NCBI GenBank assembly: GCA_035601195.1
Contig: DATNOU010000091.1
Span: 1 to 24,404, forward strand
Source: JAIBJP01 sp035601195
Lineage (GTDB): Bacteria > Actinomycetota > Thermoleophilia > Gaiellales > Gaiellaceae
Length of the DNA: 24,404 bases
Direction of reading: 5' to 3'
In this document: piece by piece, positions 1 to 8,712 of the stretch
Numbering within the stretch: position 1 is the stretch's first letter
Layout: every line of letters begins with the position of its first letter
Program-made: the position numbers and the translations under genes
Notes under the pieces: model-generated
The model's database searches: none
Seen by the model: only the letters and a program-made list of their open reading frames with translations
What the model was told of the DNA's origin: nothing

Positions 1-1
1 C

Positions 2-514
2 GACGCAGAGACGCAGATGGGCTCGCTGATCTCGCAGGCGCACCGCGACAAGGTGCACGGCTTGGTCGAGACCGGGCGCAAGGAGGGGGCCGAGGTCATC
101 ACGGGTGGCGAGCCCACCGACGGCGACGGCGCCTTCTATCCCCCCACGGTGCTCGCGGGGGTGGAGAACCGCATGGCGGTCGCGCAGGAGGAGATCTTCG
201 GCCCGGTGGTCACGGTCATCCCCTTCGAGGACGAGGCGGAGGCGGTCCGGATCGCGAACGACGTCAAGTACGGGCTTACGGCGACCGTCTGGACGTCGGA
301 CCCCGGCCGAGGCCACCGGCTCGCGCGTCAGATCAAGTCCGGAGTGATCGGCATCAACCTCCCGAACACGGCTTTCCCGGGACTGCCGTTCGGCGGCCAC
401 AAGCAATCCGGTTTCGGCCGCGAAGGCTCGCTCGAGACGATCGAGATGTATCTGGAGACGAAGACCGTCTTCGTCTCGACGGGCGGCAAGCCCGTCAACC
501 CGTGGGGCTTGTAG
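2..514 (+). CDS. Aldehyde dehydrogenase, C-terminal fragment (5' end outside window)
   Basis: NAD(P)-dependent aldehyde dehydrogenase, oxidising an aldehyde to the acid. The reading frame is open to the left edge, so only about 170 C-terminal residues are seen; the catalytic Cys and most of the Rossmann domain lie upstream. Visible family motifs are EEIFGPVV (the Glu and Phe that contact the cofactor ribose), an NLPNTAFPGLPFGG loop and the C-terminal KQSGFGREGSLE block. The tail resembles aminobutyraldehyde/betaine aldehyde dehydrogenases, but substrate cannot be assigned from this part. The neighbouring aminotransferase and YdcSTUV-like importer suggest an aminoaldehyde or semialdehyde; that is inference. 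Its last 13 bases overlap the next gene. Confidence 0.93.
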   Translation, partial: DAETQMGSLISQAHRDKVHGLVETGRKEGAEVITGGEPTDGDGAFYPPTVLAGVENRMAVAQEEIFGPVVTVIPFEDEAEAVRIANDVKYGLTATVWTSDPGRGHRLARQIKSGVIGINLPNTAFPGLPFGGHKQSGFGREGSLETIEMYLETKTVFVSTGGKPVNPWGL

Positions 515-897
515 GTCGGGTCGCGCTTCTTTTAGCGCTTGCCCTGGCGGCAGGATGCGGAGGCACGGAGGCCGCTGGAGACGACCGCCCGCCGCGCTAC
601 GACCTCACTGTCACTTACTGGCCCACGGGTCGTGGCGGCGAAGCACGTACGGCCACGTTGACTTGCGACCCCGACGGCGGCTCCCACCCCGACCCGGTCA
701 GCGCTTGCGACGCGCTCCTCGAGCACGAGGACGCGCTGGAGCCCGCTGCCGGCGATGTCGCCTGCACCCAGATCTACGGCGGCGACCAGGAGGCGACGCT
801 CTCCGGCGCGGGGGTCAACGCCTCCTTCTCTCGCGCGAACGGCTGCGAGATCTCTCGCTGGGACAAGCTCGCGCCGCTGCTCGACCTCTCCGGCTAG
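502..897 (+). CDS. Subtilisin-inhibitor-like (SSI family) lipoprotein
   Basis: 131 residues. The N-terminus is a lipoprotein signal ending in the lipobox LAAGC (Cys19), so it should be tethered outside the membrane. The remainder resembles Streptomyces subtilisin inhibitor: a TLTCDPDGG strand, SACDALL, the reactive-site segment ACTQIYGG, and NGCEIS. Four cysteines after the lipobox (55, 69, 88, 115) have spacing close to the two disulfides of SSI. By alignment on Cys88 the P1 residue would be Gln90 and P1' Ile91; SSI itself has Met-Val, so activity on subtilisins is uncertain. Start is GTG at 502, overlapping the dehydrogenase stop by 13 bases, so translation is probably coupled. Most members are secreted; a lipid-anchored form is less usual. 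Confidence 0.8.
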   Translation: MGLVGRVALLLALALAAGCGGTEAAGDDRPPRYDLTVTYWPTGRGGEARTATLTCDPDGGSHPDPVSACDALLEHEDALEPAAGDVACTQIYGGDQEATLSGAGVNASFSRANGCEISRWDKLAPLLDLSG

Positions 898-901
898 ACC
901 G

Positions 902-987
902 GGTTTGTGTTCCACGTACAGGGGCGACTTCGTAGCCGGAACCCCTTGCGTAAAGGAATGGGACTTTGTGCGTTTGAAACACAAACC
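902..987. repeat. Inverted repeat between convergent genes, possible bidirectional terminator
   Basis: Arms of 10 bases, GGTTTGTGTT at 902-911 and AACACAAACC at 978-987, enclose 66 bases. The right arm also pairs with a nearer TTTGTG at 965-970, giving a compact imperfect palindrome at 965-985. The element fills the 100-base gap between two convergent genes and is markedly richer in T and A than its surroundings. It could be a transcription stop or the ends of a small palindromic element. No coding potential is convincing here. Confidence 0.45.
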
Positions 988-997
988 GCTTCTCTGG

Positions 998-1456
998 TCA
1001 GCGCTTCAGGACGAGCAGCGCTCCGCCGGCCAGAAGGAGCAGGCCGGTGAGGCGGGCGGCGTTCAACGGAATCCGCTCCAAGCCGAACAGCCCGAACGCG
1101 TCGATGAGGACGCCCATGGCGAGCTGGCCGGCGATGAGGAGACCGATGGTGGCGAAGGTGCCGATTCGCGGCGCGGCGAAGGTGATCGAGAGGACGACGA
1201 TCGCGCCCATGACCGCGTTGAGCCAGAGCCACGGAGGCTCGCGGACCCCGGCGAGCACTCCGTCGAAGCCCTGGCGGGCGACGAGTACGAGAGAGCAGAC
1301 GATGATGGCGGCGCCGAGCGAGCCGAAGGCCGTGGCCTCGAGCACGCCGATCCGGCGGCCGAAAGCGCCGCTGACCGCGACCTGCACGGAACCGGCAACG
1401 CCGGCGACGAGGGAAATGAAGATCGCCGTCGAGCTCGCGGACACGGCGGCGAGCAT
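998..1456 (-). CDS. YdcZ-type (DUF606) DMT-superfamily membrane protein
   Basis: 152 residues and almost entirely hydrophobic, with about five membrane segments. The sequence fits the short DMT_YdcZ family: GSVQVAVSGAFGRRIGVLEA near the N-terminus, the GQLAMGVLIDAFGLFGL signature near residue 115, and a final hydrophobic helix ending LVLKR. Family members are putative inner-membrane exporters of unknown substrate, half the length of usual DMT carriers and probably dimeric. The start is ATG at 1456; the frame remains open far upstream, but that extension is antisense to the aminotransferase and non-native. In E. coli ydcZ lies in the ydcSTUVWXYZ cluster; here a YdcSTUV-like importer lies just across the divergent promoter region, which makes a related transport role plausible but unproven. 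Confidence 0.82.
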   Translation of the reverse strand: MLAAVSASSTAIFISLVAGVAGSVQVAVSGAFGRRIGVLEATAFGSLGAAIIVCSLVLVARQGFDGVLAGVREPPWLWLNAVMGAIVVLSITFAAPRIGTFATIGLLIAGQLAMGVLIDAFGLFGLERIPLNAARLTGLLLLAGGALLVLKR

Positions 1457-1507
1457 AACCGCACGGATTCGGCCGCAACGGCCAAGGAATGGCCACGCGC
1501 ACCGTTG

Positions 1508-1513
1508 TAGACT
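1508..1513 (+). promoter_or_regulatory. -10 box TAGACT for leaderless aminotransferase transcript
   Basis: TAGACT fits the TANNNT -10 consensus and ends six bases before the ATG at 1520. The expected start of transcription then falls on or next to the start codon. No Shine-Dalgarno sequence is visible upstream of that ATG, which agrees with a leaderless mRNA. No -35 element is obvious. Confidence 0.5.
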
Positions 1514-1519
1514 CGGCGG

Positions 1520-2795
1520 ATGTCGCTCCGAGAGCGTAGCGCGACCGACCGCGTCCTGGCTGCGCGCGAGCGTTACGTGGCCGCCGGAGTGGCCACTCCC
1601 GAGCTCGTCGTCGATCGGGCGGTGGGCGCTCACGTCTGGGACGTTGATGGCCGGGAGTACATCGACTTCGCGGGCGGCCTCGGGTGTCAGAACACCGGTC
1701 ACGGCCTCCCGACTGCCGTCGCGGCGATCCACGAGCAGGTGGACCGTTACCTGCATCAGTGCTTCATGGTCGGCGTGTACGAGCCCTACGTGGAGGTCTG
1801 CCGCCGGCTCGCCGAGCTCTCGCCCTGCAGCGGGGACGAACAGAAGAGCCTGCTCGTCAACTCGGGCGCCGAAGCGATCGAGAATGCGGTCAAGATCGCG
1901 CGCGTCGCGACCGGTCGTCCCGCGGTCGTCGTCTTCGACCGGGCGTTCCACGGACGCACGCTGCTCTCGATGACCATGACGAGCAAGGTCGTCCCGTACA
2001 AGCGCGGCTTTGGCCCCTTCGCGCCCGAGGTCTACCGCGCGCCGGCGCCTTACCCGTACCGGGGCGTCACGTCCGACGACGCGATCCACGGGCTCGAGAG
2101 TTTGTTCAAAGGAGATGTCGACCCCCAGTCGGTCGCCTGCGTGGTCCTCGAGCCCGTGCAGGGCGAGGGAGGCTTCATTCCCATGCCTGAGGATTTCCCG
2201 CGGCGACTGAAGGAGCTCTGCGACCGCTACGGGATCCTCTACGTCGATGACGAGGTCCAGTCGGGCATCGGCCGCACCGGGCCGATTTGGGCGATCGAGC
2301 GCTATGGCGTGGAGCCCGACCTGGTCGTCTCCGGAAAGTCCCTCGGCGGTGGACTTCCTCTGGCAGCGGTGACAGGGCCGGCGGAGATCGTCGACTCGGT
2401 GGCCGCAGGCGGGCTCGGCGGCACCTTCGGCGGAAATCCGGTCGCGTGCGCTGCAGCCCTCGCCGTCCTCGACGAGGTGGCGACGGAGGGCTTCCGCCTG
2501 CGAGCGGAAGCGATCGGGGAGCGCCTTCGCGCAGCGCTCGCTGGCATAGCCGGCCGCGTGGACGCCGTCGGCGAGGTGCGAGGGGTCGGCCCCATGCTCG
2601 CGCTCGAGCTCGTTGAGAGCCGGGAGACGAAGGAGCCCGCCGCGACACTGGCCACGAAGACGACCGCCGCCGCTCGCGACCGCGGGCTGATCCTCCTCTC
2701 CTGCGGTCTCTACGGGAACGTCATCCGAATTCTCGTTCCCCTCGTCATAACCGACGAGGACCTCGACCGAGGCCTCGAGATCCTCGAAGAAGCCC

Positions 2796-2824
<29 letters not shown>
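1520..2824 (+). CDS. gabT: Class III aminotransferase, 4-aminobutyrate aminotransferase type
   Basis: 434 residues, the usual length for this PLP enzyme, which moves the amino group of GABA or another omega-amino compound to 2-oxoglutarate, giving a semialdehyde. Seen motifs: NTGHG near residue 58, NSGAEAIENAVKIAR near 114, FHGRT near 143, LEPVQGEGG near 210, the cofactor-binding Asp in VDDEVQSGIGRTG (Asp244), and SGKSLGGG with Lys273 as the Schiff-base lysine. GGLGGTFGGNPVACAAAL closes the active site and is typical of GabT. It is the first gene of the transporter operon, and the TTG start of the ATPase gene lies 29 bases inside its end. The substrate could be GABA, another omega-amino acid or a diamine; subfamily assignment from motifs alone is moderate. 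Confidence 0.9.
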
Positions 2825-3870
<1,046 letters not shown>

Positions 3871-3878
<8 letters not shown>

Positions 3879-5100
3879 ACAGTGGAAGCGACATGCGGGC
3901 TGGGCGGCCCTGATCCTCGTCGTGGCCGGACTCGCCCTGCTCGCTGCGGGATGCGGCGGTGGAGAGGAAGGCTCCGGCGCAACCGGGACGGGTGGCGGTG
4001 GGTCCTCGAACCCCGACGTAGCCGCCGGTGCTCCGGAGAAGCTCGGCGCCGGCGAGGGCGAGGTCAACCTCATCGCCTGGGCCGGCTACGTGGAGGACGG
4101 ATCGACCGATCCGAGCGTGGACTGGGTGACGGACTTCGAAAAGGAAACCGGCTGCAAGGTCAACGTCACGATCGGCAACACGTCCGACCAGATGGTGACC
4201 CAGATGCGGTCAGGCCAGTTCGACGGCGTCTCGGCCTCCGGTGACGCGACGCTCCGGCTGATCGCAGCCGGCGACGTGGCCCCGGTCAACCTGGAGTTGA
4301 TTCCGAATTACGCGGACATGTTCCCGGACCTGAAGGACCGGCCGCACAACACCGTCGACGGAGTCCATTACGGGGTACCGCACGGGCGCGGCGCCAACCT
4401 GCTCATGTGGCGAACCGACGTCGTGAAGCCGGCTCCGACGAGTTGGGGCGCGGTGTTCGACCCCAACTCGCCGTACAAGGGGAAGGTGACCGCTTACGAC
4501 AGCCCGATCTACATCGCGGACGCGGCCGTCTACCTGATGGCGACGCAGCCGGACCTCGGGATCGAGAACCCATACGAGCTCGACGACATGCAGTTCCAGG
4601 CGGCCGTCGATCTGCTCAAGGAGCAGCGCGGCCTCGTCGGCGAGTACTGGTCCGACTACACGAAGGAGATCTCGGCCTTCAGCGGCAAGAACAGCGTCCT
4701 CGGCACGACGTGGCAGGTGATCGTCAACTTGCTGGCGGCCGACAAGGTCCCGGTCGAGGCGATCCTGCCGGACGAGGGCGCGACGGGGTGGTCTGACACC
4801 TGGATGATCTCCTCGAAAGCGGAGCATCCCAACTGCATGTACATGTGGATGAACCACATCATCTCGCCGAAGGCGAACGCGGCCGTCGCGGAGTGGTTCG
4901 GGGAGGCCCCGTCGAACTCGAAGTCGTGCGCTCTCACCGCCGACAAGAATCACTGTGACACGTATCACGCCGGCGACGAGCCGTACTGGCAGAAGGTCTA
5001 CTACTGGAACACGCCGGCGAAGGACTGCGGCGACGACCGCGGAGAGGTCTGCAAGGACTACTCCGAGTGGACCCAAGCCTGGACTGAGATCAAGGGTTAG
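3871..5100 (+). CDS. ydcS: YdcS-like extracellular solute-binding lipoprotein of ABC importer
   Basis: 409 residues. Signal peptide with basic start MSKQWKRH, hydrophobic core and lipobox LAAGC (Cys28), then a Gly/Ser-rich linker to about residue 50. The mature part belongs to the spermidine/putrescine-binding group and looks closest to E. coli YdcS: LIAWAGYVEDG, DWVTDFEKETGC, ASGDATLRLI, GANLLMW, AYDSPIYIADAA and TGWSDTWMISSKAEHPNCMYMWMNH. Ligands in this family are polyamines, GABA or related amines; the true ligand is not readable here. The C-terminal 70 residues hold four cysteines, probably disulfides. ATG at 3871 overlaps the ATPase stop and has a strong GGAGG ribosome site. A stable hairpin follows the stop codon. 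Confidence 0.92.
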
Positions 5101-5112
5101 ATCTCGCTGAAC

Positions 5113-5138
5113 GGTGGGGCGCCCTGGGGCGCCCCACC
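5113..5138 (+). promoter_or_regulatory. Perfect intercistronic hairpin after the binding-protein gene
   Basis: Arms GGTGGGGCGCC (5113-5123) and GGCGCCCCACC (5128-5138) pair without mismatch around the loop CTGG. It starts 12 bases after the binding-protein stop and ends 10 bases before the permease start. There is no T tract. Such a hairpin can protect the 3' end of upstream mRNA or attenuate transcription, giving more binding protein than permease. It also leaves little room for a ribosome site for the permease. Confidence 0.75.
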
Positions 5139-5148
5139 GACTGCCGCG

Positions 5149-6054
5149 ATGGCCACAGCCGCCCAACCTCTCTCTCCGCGGAAGCCGTCGTTCGGCCGCC
5201 GGCTCGCCACGTTCTTCCATCGCCACCCGCGCCTCCAGCTCGCGGCACTCCTGGGCGCGCCCTTGGCGTGGCTTCTGGGCGCCTACATCGGCTCGCTCGT
5301 CGTCTTGCTGGTGGCGGCGTTCTGGACGCTCGACACGTTCACGGCAGAGGTCGTCCACACCTTCACGCTCGACAACTTCAAGCTCCTCTTCCAGAGCGAG
5401 GTCTACCGGACGATCACGATGCGGACGCTAGGCATGGGGGCGGCCGTCACGCTCACCGACTTCGCCCTCGCTCTGCCGATCGCCTACTACATGGCGAAGG
5501 TGGCGACGCCGAGAGTTCGCAACCTGCTCGTCGTCGCCGTTCTGATGCCGCTGTGGTCGAGCTACCTTGTCAAGGTCTACGCCTGGAGGGTGATCCTTCA
5601 AGAGGAAGGGATCCTCAACTGGGCTCTCGACCCGATCGGGCTCAAGGGCCCCGGGTTCGGCTGGTTCGGCGCCTGGCTCGTCTTCAGCTACCTCTGGCTG
5701 CCGTACATGATTCTGCCGGTCTACGCCGGGCTCGAGCGGATCCCCGACTCGCTGCTGGAGGCTTCGAGCGATCTGGGTGCCAAGGCAGGGCGCACCTTCC
5801 GACGCGTGGTCTTGCCCCTCCTCCTCCCGGCCGCCGTTGCCGGCTCGATCTTCACCTTCTCACTTACGATCGGCGACTTCATTACGCCGCAGATCGTTTA
5901 CCAGGGCAAGCAGTTCATCGGGAATGTCGTGTACGCCAATGTCGGGGTGGCCAACAACATCCCGCTCGCCGCCGCGTTCGCCACCTTCCCCGTGGCAGTC
6001 ATGGTCGTCTACCTCCTGATCGCGCGGCGGCTAGGCGCCTTCGAGAACATCTGA
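5149..6054 (+). CDS. ABC transporter permease, PotB/YdcU type
   Basis: 301 residues, inner-membrane subunit of the amine importer. About six hydrophobic segments are visible, the first at about 40-60 after a basic cytoplasmic N-terminus. The EAA loop that contacts the ATPase is at 204-223, EASSDLGAKAGRTFRRVVLP, with the conserved Gly. The binding-protein-dependent permease fold spans about 85-295. Length matches PotB-type permeases (275-320). ATG at 5149 comes 48 bases after the binding-protein gene, beyond the hairpin, and the end overlaps the second permease by one base (TGATG). Position, order and pairing with a PotC-like partner make the assignment firm; substrate is unknown. Confidence 0.92.
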   Translation: MATAAQPLSPRKPSFGRRLATFFHRHPRLQLAALLGAPLAWLLGAYIGSLVVLLVAAFWTLDTFTAEVVHTFTLDNFKLLFQSEVYRTITMRTLGMGAAVTLTDFALALPIAYYMAKVATPRVRNLLVVAVLMPLWSSYLVKVYAWRVILQEEGILNWALDPIGLKGPGFGWFGAWLVFSYLWLPYMILPVYAGLERIPDSLLEASSDLGAKAGRTFRRVVLPLLLPAAVAGSIFTFSLTIGDFITPQIVYQGKQFIGNVVYANVGVANNIPLAAAFATFPVAVMVVYLLIARRLGAFENI

Positions 6055-6866
6055 TGTCGGAATCCCCGCTCGCAAGGATTCTTTTACGGCTGGCCACCGG
6101 TCTGACGCTGGCGTTCATTTACCTGCCTTTGGCGGTGATCGCCCTCTACGCCTTCAACGAGACCCGCACGCAGACATGGCCGATCAACGGCTTGACCCTG
6201 AAGTGGTTCGGGAAGGCGATCGACAACCCGGGCGTGCGGAGCGCACTGCTGGAATCGGTCAAGGTTGCGGCCGGTGCCATGGCGGTCGCCCTGGTCCTGG
6301 GAACGCTGGCCGCCTTCGCCGTGCAGCGCTACCGCTTCTTCGGGCGCGAGACGATCTCGTTCCTGGTCATCCTCCCGATCGCCTTGCCGGGCATCGTCAC
6401 CGGCATGGCGCTGAACGCAACGTTCCGGACCGTGATCGAGCCTCTGGGTGTCGGCCTCGGGCTCTTCAGCGTCATCGTCGCCCACGCGACGTTCTGCATC
6501 GTGGTCATCTACAACAACGTGCTTGCGCGGCTGCGGCGCACCTCCCGCTCGATCGAGGAGGCCTCGATGGATCTCGGCGCCGACCCCTGGCAGACGTTCC
6601 GGTACATCACGTTCCCGCAGCTTCGCACAGCTCTCCTGGCGGGAGGGCTGCTGGCGTTCGCGCTCTCTTTCGACGAGATCATCGTGACCACGTTCACAGC
6701 AGGTTCGATCCAGACCCTCCCGATCTGGATCTTCGTCAACCTCTCGCGTCCCAACCAGCTTCCGATCGTCAACGTTGCGGCCATCGGCGTCGTGCTTCTC
6801 TCCGCTATCCCCGTCTACTTGGCCTCGCGCCTGACGCAGGAATCGGGAATCCTTCGCAGGCGATAG
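6054..6866 (+). CDS. ABC transporter permease, PotC/YdcV type
   Basis: 270 residues, second permease of the same importer. Hydrophobic segments occur at about 12-33, 68-90, 102-122, 136-156, 192-212 and 238-260. The EAA loop at 169-188, EASMDLGADPWQTFRYITFP, fits the PotC/YdcV side of the heterodimer, and the following FALSFDEIIVTTF stretch is characteristic of PotC-like proteins. The start is ATG at 6054, sharing one base with the previous stop; the frame is open upstream but that extension is a shadow of the first permease. The next gene begins at the base directly after the stop. Confidence 0.92.
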   Translation: MSESPLARILLRLATGLTLAFIYLPLAVIALYAFNETRTQTWPINGLTLKWFGKAIDNPGVRSALLESVKVAAGAMAVALVLGTLAAFAVQRYRFFGRETISFLVILPIALPGIVTGMALNATFRTVIEPLGVGLGLFSVIVAHATFCIVVIYNNVLARLRRTSRSIEEASMDLGADPWQTFRYITFPQLRTALLAGGLLAFALSFDEIIVTTFTAGSIQTLPIWIFVNLSRPNQLPIVNVAAIGVVLLSAIPVYLASRLTQESGILRRR

Positions 6867-7142
6867 ATGGTCAAGGTCTTTGTTCTGTACGAGAAGGAAC
6901 CCGATGCTGCTCGCTACGAGCAGCACGCGGAGCTGTGCCGTCAGGTTCCGGGCGGGACGTTCCGTCATGGAAACGTGTTCGGCGCCCCCACGGGACAGAA
7001 GTTCGCCTACTACGCCGAGTGGGACTTCCCCGACATGGAGGCCTTCAAGTCCGCCGCGCGCACGGACGAGTTCGCCGCCACCGGAAAGGACGCGGCCGAG
7101 ATGGGCATCCCCTTCCACGTCCACTTCGCCGAGCTCGCGTGA
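6867..7142 (+). CDS. EthD-like dimeric alpha/beta-barrel protein
   Basis: 91 residues. The sequence fits the small EthD family: MVKVFVLYEKEPDAARYEQH at the start (first strand and helix), a central GNVFGAP...FAYYAEWDF strand pair, a helix DMEAFKSAARTDEF and a final strand FHVHFAEL. Family members form ferredoxin-like dimers and are found beside genes for degradation of ethers, aromatic acids and acyl-CoAs; the biochemical role is not established for most. It starts at the base immediately after the permease stop and its stop overlaps the next GTG start (GTGA), so it is translated within the operon. A role in the catabolic branch with the two crotonases is an inference from position. Confidence 0.72.
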   Translation: MVKVFVLYEKEPDAARYEQHAELCRQVPGGTFRHGNVFGAPTGQKFAYYAEWDFPDMEAFKSAARTDEFAATGKDAAEMGIPFHVHFAELA

Positions 7143-7948
7143 CCGAGCCGGACCGTCCGGCTCCGGTCGATCCGAGCGAGCTCGGCTTCGAGCGGATCGT
7201 CTACGAGAAGGCGCCTCCGCGGGCGACGATCACGCTCAACCGGCCCGAGATCTTGAACGCGTTCGACTTCCGCATGCTGCGGGAGATCGCGAGGGCGTGC
7301 GAGGACGCCTCCTGGGACGACTCCATCCGCGTCGTCGTCCTCACTGGGGCGGGGCGCGCATTCTCCGTCGGCGCCGATCTCAAGTCCTGGGGCGATGACT
7401 ACCTCGGCAACCCCGGCGAGTACTGGAAGTGGTTCGGGGCCTTCAAGGACGCTCACGACCGCCTGCGCGAGGTCGGGAAGCCGACGCTGGCTCGCATCAA
7501 CGGGATCTGCGTCGGGGGCGGCAACGAATTCCAGATGGCCTGCGACCTCGCCGTCATGGTCGAGGACACGTTCATCCGCCACGTCGGACCCGAGCACGGT
7601 TCCGTTCCCGCGGGCGGGGCAACGCAGTGGCTCCCGATCATGGTCGGTGAGCGGCGAGCCCGCGAGATCGTCCTCCTCTGCGAGGAGATCCCCGCCCGCA
7701 AGGCCGAGGAGTGGGGGCTCGTCAACCGCGCCGTCCCGGCCGGGGAGCTCGACGCCGAGGTCGACCGCTTCGTCGAGAACCTGGCGCGCAAGCTCCCTCA
7801 GACCACCCGCTACGCACGCCAGCACCTCAACTTCTGGCGGGACTTCGCCTGGCACCAGACGATCAACCACGCGCGCGACTGGCTCGCCCTGTCGATGGCG
7901 ACCGAGGAGCCTCAGGAGGCGATCAAGAAGTTTCTGGAGAAGAAGTGA
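7139..7948 (+). CDS. Enoyl-CoA hydratase/isomerase (crotonase) family protein, paralog 1
   Basis: 269 residues from a GTG at 7139, in a GTGA overlap with the previous stop. Crotonase features: LNRPEILNAF at 33-42, FSVGADLKSW at 75-84 and GGGNEFQMACDL at 126-137 (oxyanion hole), with Glu130 matching the first catalytic Glu of enoyl-CoA hydratase, and GPEHGSVPAGG with Glu152 matching the second. Both acids being present supports a hydratase. The GATQWLP...REIVLLCEEIPARKAEEWGLVNRAVP part is unlike the standard short-chain enzyme and recalls MenB/BadI-type members, so ring-hydrolase or other chemistry cannot be excluded. It is coupled to the transporter genes upstream and to a second crotonase downstream. 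Confidence 0.85.
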   Translation: MTEPDRPAPVDPSELGFERIVYEKAPPRATITLNRPEILNAFDFRMLREIARACEDASWDDSIRVVVLTGAGRAFSVGADLKSWGDDYLGNPGEYWKWFGAFKDAHDRLREVGKPTLARINGICVGGGNEFQMACDLAVMVEDTFIRHVGPEHGSVPAGGATQWLPIMVGERRAREIVLLCEEIPARKAEEWGLVNRAVPAGELDAEVDRFVENLARKLPQTTRYARQHLNFWRDFAWHQTINHARDWLALSMATEEPQEAIKKFLEKK

Positions 7949-8709
7949 CCGTCCTCATTGAGAGGGACGAGCCGATCGCGGTTATCCGCCTCAACCGGCC
8001 CGAACAGCTGAACGCGCTCTCGAACCAGCTCATGGGCGAGCTCGTGGGGGCGCTCGAGAACCTCGACGACGACGAGTCGATCCGCTGCATCGTCCTCGCG
8101 GGAAACGACAAGGCCTTCGCCGCCGGCGCCGACATCAACGAGCTTTCCGACGCTACTCACCTCGAGCTCTACTTCGGCGGGCGGATCGACAAGTGGGACG
8201 CGATCAGGAAGATCAGGACGCCGATCGTCGCCGCGGTGTCGGGCTACTGCCTGGGCGGCGGCTGCGAGCTGGCGATGGCTTGCGACCTGATCGTCGCCTC
8301 CGAGACGGCGCAGTTCGGACAGCCGGAGACCAACCTCGGCGTCCTGCCGGGGGCGGGCGGCACGCAACGATTGACGCGCGCGATCGGGAAGTCGAAGGCG
8401 ATGGACGTCATCCTCACGGGCCGCTTCTTGTCCGCCCGCGAGGCCGAGCAGGCGGGGCTCGTCGCCCGAGTTGCCTCCGAGGAGGACTGGCTGGAGGAGA
8501 CCAAGGGCGTCGCGCGGACGATCGGGGCCAAGAGCCCGGTGGGAGTCCGGCTGGCAAAGGAGGCCGTCTTGAACGCCTTCGAGACGCCGCTCGCGGCCGG
8601 CCTCGACGCGGAGCGCAAGGCGTTCCACCTCGCTCTTTCCTCCGAGGATGCTCAGGAGGGCTTGAAGGCGTTCACCGAGAAGCGCGACCCGAACTTCAAG
8701 GGGCGATAG
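7945..8709 (+). CDS. Enoyl-CoA hydratase (short-chain crotonase), paralog 2
   Basis: 254 residues, GTG start at 7945 in a GTGA overlap. A textbook enoyl-CoA hydratase that adds water to trans-2-enoyl-CoA: FAAGADINEL at 58-67, GGGCELAMACDL at 104-115 with Glu108, and FGQPETNLGVLPGAGGTQRL with Glu128. A C-terminal helix ending KRDPNFKGR is standard for the family. It could serve beta-oxidation generally or act as a PaaF-like enzyme for the phenylacetate ring-opening product; I do not assign paaF because the motif set is shared by all short-chain hydratases. It is last in the operon; its stop is three bases from the convergent protease stop with no obvious terminator. Confidence 0.92.
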   Translation: MTVLIERDEPIAVIRLNRPEQLNALSNQLMGELVGALENLDDDESIRCIVLAGNDKAFAAGADINELSDATHLELYFGGRIDKWDAIRKIRTPIVAAVSGYCLGGGCELAMACDLIVASETAQFGQPETNLGVLPGAGGTQRLTRAIGKSKAMDVILTGRFLSAREAEQAGLVARVASEEDWLEETKGVARTIGAKSPVGVRLAKEAVLNAFETPLAAGLDAERKAFHLALSSEDAQEGLKAFTEKRDPNFKGR

Positions 8710-8712
8710 CTC

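Noticed and set aside
898..997. Considered as a tRNA or small RNA gene because of nested pairing
   Set aside because: No cloverleaf, anticodon loop or conserved tRNA T-loop sequence could be found.
1480..1494. GGCCA-aggaa-TGGCC inverted repeat between ydcZ-like and gabT genes
   Set aside because: Five-base GC-rich arms are expected by chance in this composition; too weak to call an operator.
4210..5358. A 382-residue minus-strand open frame across the binding-protein gene
   Set aside because: Very Arg/Val/Asp-rich antisense shadow of a clear YdcS-like protein.
5268..6053. Upstream extension of the second permease, in another frame of the first permease
   Set aside because: The extension is Arg/Ala-rich shadow sequence; the PotC-like protein starts naturally at the ATG at 6054.
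6176..7138. Long open frame leading into the first crotonase
   Set aside because: It is a shadow of the second permease and EthD-like genes; crotonase homology begins near the GTG at 7139.
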